15,755 bases of DNA from Larix sibirica (Eukaryota; Streptophyta; Pinopsida; Pinales; Pinaceae): NCBI GenBank assembly GCA_004151065.3, contig NWUY0300002459.1:1-15755 (forward strand), in the 5' to 3' direction. Shown here one piece after another: positions 9,095 through 15,755 of the stretch (within the stretch, counting starts at the first letter, position 1; every line of letters starts with the position of its first letter). A program made the position numbers and the translations under genes. The notes beneath the pieces were generated by a model. The model did not search any database and was not told where the DNA came from. It saw only the letters and a list, made by a program, of their open reading frames with translations.

Positions 9095-10598
9095 TGATCT
9101 AAATTTATCTCTCTCCCAAACTTTGTAAAATAGAAATACTTGGCAATGTTTGAAGTCAACAATAAACCTGAAGACAAAAGGCCAAAGGCCACAAGAAGTT
9201 CAAGTGAATCACCTAATGGTTGGAATTCCAATACAAAATTATAATAAACAATGTTTGCTTGATGTAAAAACAACCCTCAAGAGATGGAAAAAAAGAAAGT
9301 TAGGGAAGAAGAAGGGTAGTAGTAGAAGAACAAGGACTTGGGATGAGTTCCACTCAAAGATAAGAGTATAAAGGGGATTCTGAACTTGTTCTTGAAGAGA
9401 AAATATTGTCTCTAAGCCAAAGTAATTTGCAAATCACTTCCAATGACTAATAATACATGAAATCATCACTGAGAGTGAATAGCTCACCTTTGTAATAAAT
9501 CCTAAGCATAATCAAACCCATCTTAGCTAGTTTTCCCATTTGGGTTTCCATATTAATCTATGTTGTTCAATTGGTCTATGATTAGGGTTGTTACAATTGG
9601 ATTAATATATCCTTGTAAAAAGCTATGTTGATAATAATCACTTGAAAACATAGCTACAAACTATTCTAAATGTATGGGGTTGTTGTTCGGGTTCCTTGGT
9701 CAGTTGGTGGGTGTGTTAGATTACTAGTCCTACCCGCAACTTAGTTTTTCTTTAACTGATCCATTAGGTGGAACCCATATCTCGTCACTTCAATTGGTTT
9801 AATGCCAAATTGATTCCTTGTATGTTGTCATGTAACCCATCAACCATAGCTTGATTTCAGATTGGGCACACTATCGGACATCAAACAACTCATATATACT
9901 TGCCATTAGATAGTTGGGTTATAATTTTAGCCAGTAAATTGTTCATTCTATTGAAACCTCATGCTATAACCATTTTCCAAACTGTACAAACTACCAAACA
10001 ATTACAACCATTGTGGATGTGCCTTCAATTATAAATGAGATATATGTTGTTTATTTTTGTGATTATGGTTAAAGTATAAATAACTAGAATGAAGCATTTG
10101 CATCTTATCATAATTGTGAATGGGTGAATGCATGGTTGATGGAGTGTTATTTTTGAATTTATAGAAACAAATCACGTTTGTTGAAAAAACAAAGTTAGAT
10201 CCTCAACATTATTTACCTATGTAGAAATTGTAAATTTGCAGTCATATATGAATATTCTCATGAAGTATCTACATCAATCTAAAATCTTGTAGGTGTTTTG
10301 AGCTTGGTAGAAGGTATTTTGTTTCTCCTGTCACGTAACAATGGAGTGCATTATCAATTTGGTATTTCATAATTGGATTTGCTCCCCTTTGTTGGGCATT
10401 GGCCTTGGCACCATGACCAAATAAACCAAATAACAAACCTGATTGAACAGAAGCCATTCATACATGTGGGAGAAAAGAAAGCAAGAATCTTTGAATCAAC
10501 ATTGACAAAGTAATTGTAGATGATTTTACACATCTTAATTCCAAAGAGAATTCATGTTGATGAGGCAGAAAATCCATATGCCTGCTATTTATGGATCA
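9095..10598 (+). repeat. 5' LTR
   Basis: This is a direct repeat of the 3' LTR, collinear over its whole length with indels. The best blocks are 9270-9322 with 12261-12313 (49 of 53 identical), 9661-9690 with 12652-12681, and 10010-10045 with 12965-13000. It starts TGATCTAAATTTATC and ends TATGGATCA, then TA and the PBS. Divergence is substantial, so the insertion is old. It contains a short Lys-rich open frame (9150-9371) shared with the 3' LTR. Confidence 0.85.
9150..9371 (+). pseudogene. LTR-encoded Lys-rich open frame, 5' copy
   Basis: This is a 73-codon frame containing NHLMVGIP and KTTLKRWKKRKLGKKKG. It is parallel to 12165-12452 in the other LTR (NHLIVGIP, KTTLNRWKKIKFGKKKG). The basic stretch could be nucleic-acid binding or a nuclear-localisation-like tract. 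I do not recognise a family. After 9371 the frame is broken here, while the 3' copy stays open further. Confidence 0.4.
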
Positions 10599-10600
10599 TA

Positions 10601-10612
10601 TGGTACGAGAGC
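10601..10612 (+). other. Primer-binding site, initiator-Met tRNA type
   Basis: TGGTACGAGAGC matches the common plant PBS TGGTATCAGAGC at 10 of 12 positions. It lies 2 bases after the last base of the 5' LTR (CA at 10597-10598), exactly where minus-strand synthesis should be primed. The corresponding sequence is absent after the 3' LTR, as expected. Confidence 0.82.
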
Positions 10613-11197
10613 AGATGAATCGGTGACCTTGAAGAAATTCCCATCCATTTGAGGAGAAAGCAAACCTGGCATGGGTAATTAAAGAATTGAAAGGAGAAAG
10701 GTTGGAATATTTAATGGCCATTAATGTGTAGATCCAAGAGGCAAATAATCACTTGAAGGAGAGGATAATAAAGATGGAAAAGGACCTTGAGACTTCTGAA
10801 AAAAATGTCTCCTTTTTTAAATGAACACTTTGTTGGATGCTAGGACAATCTCACCACCGTCATGATAGATTTGAACAAGAGTAAATTCCAGCTCTTGCAA
10901 TTGGTAGAGAAAACAATTCAATTGGATTATTGGTAAGAACAAAGTATCCCTTAGATAATAGCTCAATTGTACCAATAATTGGTAGCAAATGAGGATGCAT
11001 TTCTCAAGCTATAGGTAGTTGTCCAAAAGACCAAGGAAGCACATACACCTTCCATTCCTACTATAGAATCGAACACCATGATCAAGATAAACATGGTAAT
11101 TTTAACCTCCAGGGACCTTTCTTAATTTGTTTAAGAAGAGACCCGTGGTGATTTTGAAAAAGATACCAAATCCATAGGTTCCAGGCTAGTGAGACAA

Positions 11198-11293
11198 GTT
11201 GGCTATGATGGTCAAGGGATAGGTAAGAGAAGTTGAGAGATTGTAAACCCTATTTTAGCTAAACATAGGGCCATCCTTGAAGGCTTGGGGTTT
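11198..11293 (+). other. G-patch (D111)-like motif in gag
   Basis: The frame reads VGYDGQGIGKRS, stop (TGA 11234-11236), EIVNPILAKHRAILEGLGF. This fits the G-patch pattern 'GY..G.GLGK..QGI..PI.......GLG' in order and spacing. G-patches bind nucleic acid or activate DEAH helicases in host proteins, and they occur in some retroelement polyproteins near the protease. Here the motif precedes the zinc knuckles. The single in-frame stop is its only break. Confidence 0.75.
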
Positions 11294-11593
11294 TTTGTTC
11301 AAGAGGAAGAGCGTGAATGTAACTCATCTCTCAAATTTTTTTTCTCAAGATAAGACCACCAAGATAACCATTGTTAAGGAAAGAGGGACTGAAAAAGAGG
11401 TCACTTTTGTTGAAGAAAATATAGCAAAAAATGGAGTGGGAAGAAAACCATTACTCCAACATGCTTGTATAAAATAGGATGAGGAAATCTAAGCGAAGTT
11501 TCCTTCATGAAAATACCAATTCTTGGAGGACCAAGCAAACAAGATAGCAAGCACAAGCACAAACCATATAGATATTCCAAGGTATCTCTAGCT

Positions 11594-11635
11594 TGTTTTT
11601 GTTGTAAGAAGAAAGACCACAAGGGTGATAATTGT
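11594..11635 (+). other. CCHC zinc knuckle 1 of gag
   Basis: CFCCKKKDHKGDNC is an intact CX2CX4HX4C knuckle, preceded by a basic stretch (KQDSKHKHKP). It is a retroviral-type nucleocapsid motif for binding element RNA. Confidence 0.9.
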
Positions 11636-11650
11636 TGTCACTCTAGTGCA

Positions 11651-11692
11651 TGTTCCCTTTATGGTATGAGAAGCCACCAAATGACTCCCTAC
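11651..11692 (+). other. CCHC-spaced knuckle 2 of gag, two Cys replaced by Tyr
   Basis: CSLYGMRSHQMTPY has exactly the CX2CX4HX4C spacing, but the second and third cysteines are Tyr (TAT and TAC). Each is one G-to-A change from a Cys codon. It follows knuckle 1 by five codons in the same frame and is followed immediately by a TAG. Confidence 0.6.
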
Positions 11693-11769
11693 TAGAAGAA
11701 TTAAGTCTTTAGAAAAAGGAATAACATGAACAAGAAAATAATACCAAGTATCCCATGAAGTCGTAGGAA

Positions 11770-11811
11770 TTTTTTCATTGCAAGTTAACTAGACATTGGG
11801 AAGCCAAGTGC
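11770..11811 (+). other. CCHC-spaced knuckle 3 of gag, first Cys replaced by Phe
   Basis: In a different frame FFHCKLTRHWEAKC has CX2CX4HX4C spacing with the first Cys as Phe (TTT, one base from TGT). The remaining Cys, His and Cys are kept. It is followed by TAG (probably once TGG) and RLNPKLN, a basic tail seen after knuckles of other plant gags. Confidence 0.6.
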
Positions 11812-12069
11812 TAGAGGCTTAATCCAAAACTTAATATTGTGAATTACACATCCAAGGGACAATTTAGAGAATCAAGATAAATGGGAAGGAAGAGATGTAT
11901 TCACTTGTATACCAAGGAGAAACAATTACTAAAGTAAATTTGCTACAAAACGCATTCTTCAACTCGTAGTGGAATTTATGCAAGGCTACTAGGAATAGAG
12001 AGTGTAGTGGAGAAAAGAACGACATGTTGCACATTTGAGTTGAATAATTTTTTTAACAAAATCCCATGA

Positions 12070-12079
12070 ATGGGGAGGC
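12070..12079 (+). other. Possible polypurine tract
   Basis: ATGGGGAGGC is the only clear purine run near the 3' LTR start. It lies about 12 bases upstream of 12091, further than the usual 0-5 bases, so either the LTR start or this assignment is slightly off. Confidence 0.4.
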
Positions 12080-12090
12080 ACAATCCAAAA

Positions 12091-13552
12091 TGGATCCAAA
12101 TTAATCTCTCTTATGAACTTGGTAGAAAAGGAATCATTGGCAAAGTTTGAAGTAAAAAATCAACATGAAGAAAAAAGGTCAAATACCAGAAGAAGGTGAA
12201 ACAAATCACCTTATTGTTGGCATTCCAAGGGAACATAAACAATTCTTTATTGATGAAAAGACAACCCTCAATAGATGGAAAAAAATAAAGTTTGGGAAGA
12301 AGAAGGGTGGTAGCAAACTAATGAGGACTTCAACTGAAGTTTCCTTAAATACGGAGGATGAAGGGGATTCTGAACATGATCATGGAGAGAGAAGATTGTG
12401 TCTAAGACAAAGCATTATAATAATACATGAAATCTTAGTTGAGAGTGTATAGCTCTCCTTTTGGCACAATTCTTGAGCATAATCAAAATCCATCTTTTCT
12501 ATTTTTTGCATTTGGATTTCCAAGGTAATTTTTGTTTTCAAATTTTGTGTGATTGTGGTTGTTAAGACTAATTTAAGATATTCTTGTGCTTTGTTATGTC
12601 AATACTAATCACTCATAAAAATAAACATAAACATAATTACATGAACACTATTCTAAATGAATGGGGTTGTTCTTTGAGTTCCTTGGTTAATTAGTAGGTT
12701 TGTGATATTTTTGCTTCAATTGAGTGATAATTGTGTGGAACCCACATCCCATTGCTTCAATTGGTTGAATGATGGATTAATTCCTTGTGTGTTGATGTGT
12801 AACCCACAATCTATAGCTCGATTTCACCTTCAGCATAGTGTTGGGAAACATACAAATCACATATGCTTGCATTAGATAGTAGGATTACAACTATATGCAA
12901 CAAAGTATTCATTCTATTGGAACCACATGCTACAAACATTCCCCAAACTTTATGAATTTCCAAGCACCTACAATCATTGTGGATGTGCCTTTAATTATAA
13001 ATTATATATATGTCGTTAATTTCATTGTCTATTGTGATAGTAACATCCAAATGGAAGCATTTGTATCCCGACATAATTCTAAATGGGTAGATGTATGGTT
13101 GATGAAATGCTAGGTTATAATTTGTAGAAATAGAGTTTGCTATTTTGTTGTCATAACATAATTAGATCCAAAACATTTCTATTCATATTTAGAAATTGTA
13201 AATTTGCAGCCAAACATGTATATTCTTGTGAAGTATATTCAACAATCTAAAATCCCGATGGTGTTTTGAGCTTTACAGAGTGTAAGTTATTTCTTTTGGC
13301 ACAAAACTATGGAGTGCACTGTAGACTTGAAGCTGCTCCTTTTGTTGAACATTGGCCTTGTGACCATGAGCAAGTTAACCAAGCAATGGATGAGAATTGA
13401 GCAAACCCCATTCATGCTTGTGGGATAATAGAAATCAAGAAGATTTGAACTTAACACTGACAAAGAAATTACAAAGAATTTTATAATTATTAATTTGCAA
13501 AACATATGTGTTGACGAGATAGATTGACCATAGGCATGTCGTTTATAGATCA
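12091..13552 (+). repeat. 3' LTR
   Basis: This is the partner of 9095-10598. It starts TGGATCCAAATTAATC (one extra G relative to the 5' copy) and ends TATAGATCA at 13552. Similarity to the 5' LTR stops at the same TG/CA-type boundary on both sides. It carries the longer copy of the Lys-rich frame. Confidence 0.85.
12165..12452 (+). pseudogene. LTR-encoded Lys-rich open frame, 3' copy
   Basis: This is a 95-codon frame. It contains NHLIVGIPREHKQFF, KTTLNRWKKIKFGKKKGG and an acidic NTEDEGDSEHDHGERR. A basic block followed by an acidic block is unusual for an LTR. A second frame (about 12051-12185, reading HEWGGTIQNGSKLISLMNLV) crosses the 3' LTR boundary, so the original gag could have ended inside the LTR. 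No known family was recognised. Confidence 0.45.
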
Positions 13553-13557
13553 ACAAT

Positions 13558-13950
13558 TTAAATTATTTTCAACATAACTATATTGTAAAACATTGATATT
13601 TTTCATATCCACTATATAAAATCAAGAAAAAATAATTTTGGTATTGTATCAACATTTTGGAAATATTGAAATTTGGCGATAACTAATAAATCCTAAATAA
13701 TTTGCTAAACATCTTTGTGAAATCATCACTAATCATACTTGTATTCTCTACCTATACCAAAATTTGAACTCCAATTTGGGCGCAATAAAATGATAAATAA
13801 TCATCCCATACAAGTATTATGCCATAACTAGACAACTAACTAAAACTATGATAATTAAGAATATATACATAATTGACAACTTTGTTGCTCATCGTTAAGT
13901 TGATTGCAACGTTGTACTATAACTAACAAATCTAAGAGTTTATGTTATTT
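13558..13950. other. AT-rich non-coding stretch after the LTR element
   Basis: No gene, terminus or repeat was recognised. If the (T/A)CAAT target duplication is right, this is the continuation of the sequence at 9020-9089, interrupted by the LTR element. Confidence 0.4.
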
Positions 13951-13955
13951 ACGTA

Positions 13956-13997
13956 CCATTTGGATATTGTTGATTTGTAATATATTCATCCAAATGG
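13956..13997. repeat. 10-bp perfect inverted repeat (hairpin)
   Basis: CCATTTGGAT (13956-13965) and ATCCAAATGG (13988-13997) are perfect reverse complements separated by 22 bases. The right arm also begins the first unit of the 43-bp tandem repeat. A related TTTGGAT end appears on the - strand near 14149-14157, so this could be the end of a small TIR element. Confidence 0.7.
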
Positions 13998-14073
13998 AGA
14001 GTGTAGTCTAGCCTTTATTGGAGCTTCTGCATCCACATTGAGAGTGTAATTTAGATTTATTGAGAGAGAATTA
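13988..14073. repeat. 43-bp tandem repeat, two degenerate units
   Basis: 13988-14030 and 14031-14073 align as ATCCA..., then GAGAGTGTA.T.TAG..TTATTG.GAG. It is a local duplication of unknown function. Confidence 0.65.
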
Positions 14074-14309
14074 GAATATAAAAATTTTGATAATGCTAAA
14101 CAGATACAAAATTTCATAGAAGTTGATTGTATTGTGGATGAGAAATTTAAATCCAAACACAAGTTTTTCTTTTTAATTTTTTTAATATTTATTATTTTTA
14201 TTTCTTTTTAAGTAAATCTACTTGGGATTTTCACATTGTCCTATACATTGATACAAAATTATTGTTTGTATGGTGAGAAGGCCGAAATTTGGTTAGCTCT
14301 TAAATCATT

Positions 14310-14899
14310 TTTTTTAATTATTCCTATTTTTTATTGAACTTATTAATAATATTGATAAAATTAAAATTTTGATAGTTGAATCTAACAAAATAATTATTCC
14401 TCCAATTTATATAGTGATAACATTTTACATAATAAATCATGAAAATAATTCTAAATTTGGACTAATTTTTTAAATCAATTTTTTTGTATTATTTTCCAAG
14501 AAAAAAATTATATTTGCTATTTCAGGAGTAAAATCAAAATATACATCATCAAACCTCGTAGATCCTTTGAAAAATTGAAAGTGTCCTCAAACCTACCCAA
14601 TGGTTACATTTTCCAGTCTTTCGGATTTCAAAAACATTTTTGGCCCAAAACGGGCCATCAAACTTTCACAATACTTTTAATAGAAAGATGAAAAATGTTG
14701 TCCCAAAAACTAGCCAGCTATAAATCATAGAATGAATAAGGATGATTATGGAAAAGTCGTATACCCCATGTATTTTTGAAAGACTTATTTAATTATAAAT
14801 CTTATATTAAATCATGAAAACAGTTCTAAACTTCTATATTAAATATGAAAAGAGATTAACAAATACATTGACCATACTAGTGGTTAATATCAATCTTAG
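14310..14899. repeat. Repeat X, copy 2 (uninterrupted by the LINE)
   Basis: 14310-14428 matches 2351-2470, 14429-14485 matches 8839-8895, and 14792-14899 matches 8898-9019. It therefore bridges the - strand LINE insertion point and shows what the site looked like before insertion. About 300 bases (14486-14791) have no counterpart in copy 1 and hold no recognised gene. They include a short GGCCC/GGGCC hairpin (14642-14656). Confidence 0.75.
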
Positions 14900-15310
14900 A
14901 CCAGGGTTGGCAGGTGCGGGGGGAGTAATATTTGACTCCACAGGGAACAAGCAGATAGACTTCGCTTGGGGCATTGGGAGGAAGACTAACAATGCTGCAG
15001 AATGGCTAGGTCTTATCAAAGGATTGGAGACTGCTGCCAGCCTGGGAATTAAAAGAAACTTTCAATCTTCGGAGACTCACTAATCATAATAAGAGAAGCT
15101 AGGCGTATTACAACAAAAATAAAAGACCCCATATCCAAAATGCATCTTCTACTTCAATGCATTAGTAATGAATTCATTGAGCTTAACTTCCTACATATTC
15201 TGTGTGGGTTGAATGAGAAAGTTGATGAAATGGCAAACATTGGAGCCGGGATACATTATGGCATCCTAAAGATCAGTAATGATCTATTGAAAACCACTTG
15301 GAAACCTTAA
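14900..15310 (+). pseudogene. LINE RNase H domain, better preserved, one frameshift
   Basis: This is a third LINE-type RNase H and the best-kept coding stretch in the window. It begins abruptly at PGLAGAGGVIFD, without the preceding FFDGA strand that holds the first catalytic Asp, then reads QIDFAWGIGRKTNNAAEW (Glu at 15000-15002). A frameshift occurs in the A run at about 15051-15054. After it KKLSIFGDSLIII (Asp 15074-15076), LNFLHILCGLNEKVDEMAN (Asp 15224-15226) and LLKTTWKP run open to a TAA at 15308-15310. It differs from the other two copies, so it belongs to another LINE family. It joins repeat X at 14899/14900, which fits a 5'-truncated insertion. Confidence 0.85.
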
Positions 15311-15755
15311 ACCAGGTGATGGAATTTGGTCTAAGTCCTTTGTTTCTACCCATCACTTCGTTATTGATAATAGTCATTTAATCAACATATTAATTGAGCT
15401 TTTTTTAGAATCCTCCCTTGGAGAAATGACGGCCTCTCTCCTCCTCGATCGATGCATTCGCATGCATGAAGTTATTGTGCCTCAGAGCCCCGCTAGTTGG
15501 ATGGCATGCGGCCTCCTTGAAATGATAAATCCCTGTACCCGAGCTCATTTCAGAACGCACTCTATATTTATCAGCGCACTGCTTGACCTGGTTTCGAGCT
15601 GGCTTCACCCTGTTACTTACTCCTTCGTTTATGGGCGTATTATAGAACTCACTCTGCATACTGCTCTCTATGCTGGTAAATAAATCATGAATTTGGGTGT
15701 GGTGGAGAGCATCACTACTGTGTTGATGGGCGTTTTCAGGGGGAAGAGAACCCCA
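15311..15755 (+). other. Unassigned G+C- and CpG-richer segment with a mostly open frame
   Basis: After the RNase H stop the sequence stays non-repetitive and becomes richer in G+C and CpG than anything to its left. The + frame from ATG 15426 is open for 85 codons to a TAA at 15681-15683, then open again in frame to the window end. It includes hydrophobic stretches such as SIFISALLDLVSSWLHPV. I recognise no domain. It may be the 3' UTR of the truncated LINE, a further element ORF, or a host exon. A - strand frame (15405-15659) overlaps it and is probably a shadow. Confidence 0.35.

Larger units (their letters stand above)
10651..11814 (+). pseudogene. gag-like pseudogene (coiled coil, G-patch, three CCHC-spaced knuckles)
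   Basis: This is the only coding region in the element's interior. Frame 1 opens with a charged helical stretch (EEKANLAWVIKELKGERLEY, then EANNHLKERIIKMEKDLETS; 10651-10812), a likely coiled coil. After one frameshift (10862 on) come SKFQLLQLVEKTIQLDYW, EQSIP, IIAQLYQ and LVANEDAFLKL, separated by stops, then a G-patch (11198-11293). A frame change in the T run near 11335 and a return by about 11507 lead to three knuckle-spaced motifs (11594-11811). It would be the particle and RNA-binding protein. At least six stops and several frameshifts make it dead. No retropepsin D[ST]G was seen. Confidence 0.72.
9095..13552 (+). mobile_element. Compact gag-only LTR retrotransposon, complete but decayed
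   Basis: This is a 4.46-kb element with two direct LTRs of about 1.5 kb, a PBS 2 bases after the 5' LTR, a gag-like internal region of about 1.49 kb, and a purine-rich tract before the 3' LTR. The LTR ends fit TGATCTA...TAGATCA (7-base inverted ends: start at 9095, end at 13552). Flanking bases TCAAT (9090-9094) and ACAAT (13553-13557) could be a 5-bp target duplication with one change. No protease, RT, RNase H or integrase was found, so it would depend on an autonomous relative. This matches the class of non-autonomous plant elements carrying only gag (TR-GAG type). Confidence 0.82.

Noticed and set aside
11198-11293. G-patch as part of a host RNA-processing gene
   Set aside because: It lies between a PBS-bearing LTR and CCHC knuckles in the same orientation and frame context, with stops, so an element gag is the simpler reading.
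11277-11477. Separate 66-codon protein
   Set aside because: It is the continuation of gag in another frame after slippage in the T run near 11335, not an independent gene.
14642-14656. GGCCC/GGGCC hairpin as a terminator or small RNA
   Set aside because: A 5-bp stem with a 5-base loop is expected by chance, and there is no transcription unit next to it.
15461-15468. CATGCATG (RY-type motif) as a seed-gene promoter element
   Set aside because: A single 8-base palindrome with no gene model beside it is not evidence of regulation.
1-15755. tRNA or rRNA genes, CRISPR array, bacterial operons
   Set aside because: No cloverleaf-type promoter boxes, rRNA words or spaced short repeats were seen; the content is eukaryotic retroelement sequence throughout.

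Overview
The window is AT-rich, has no intact host gene, and consists almost entirely of nested, decayed retrotransposons. The proteins that can be read through the stops and frameshifts are plant-type: LINE (non-LTR) elements with a DUF4283-like ORF1, an APE-type endonuclease, a reverse transcriptase, a zf-RVT zinc-binding domain and a C-terminal RNase H, plus an LTR retrotransposon whose primer-binding site resembles the plant initiator-Met tRNA site. Wording such as KVPTWDILQK and NNAAEW in the LINE proteins, and the heavy decay, suggest a large plant genome. A gymnosperm is my best guess, by inference only.

Layout. (1) 1-1105, + strand: the 3' end of a first LINE (zf-RVT, linker, RNase H). 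(2) 1106-2350: AT-rich non-coding DNA with a 39-bp direct repeat of period 73, an (AT)n microsatellite and weak LTR-like signals. (3) 2351-2470 and 8839-9020: two halves of an older repeat, here called X. (4) 2471-8823, - strand: a nearly full-length 6.35-kb LINE inserted into X and flanked by a 15-bp target-site duplication. From high to low coordinates it reads ORF1 (DUF4283-like region, CCHC knuckle), endonuclease remnant, RT, zf-RVT, RNase H, 3' UTR and a short A tail. (5) 9095-13552, + strand: a complete but decayed 4.46-kb LTR retrotransposon with two LTRs of about 1.5 kb, a PBS directly after the 5' LTR, and an internal region of only 1.5 kb encoding a gag-like protein (coiled coil, G-patch, three CCHC-spaced knuckles) with no recognisable protease, RT or integrase. 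(6) 13558-14310: AT-rich DNA with a hairpin and a 43-bp tandem repeat. (7) 14310-14899: a second copy of X, lacking the LINE and so acting as an in-window 'empty site', but carrying about 300 bp of other sequence. (8) 14900-15310, + strand: a much better preserved LINE RNase H fragment with one frameshift. (9) 15311-15755: unassigned, visibly more G+C- and CpG-rich DNA with a mostly open + frame running off the window.

History. X predates both the - strand LINE and probably the LTR element, which interrupted it. A separate 5'-truncated LINE apparently landed in the second X copy. No genes cooperate in a host pathway here. The most interesting object is the compact gag-only LTR element and its unusual G-patch plus multi-knuckle gag. 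All coordinates and similarities were read by eye; no alignment or database search was run.
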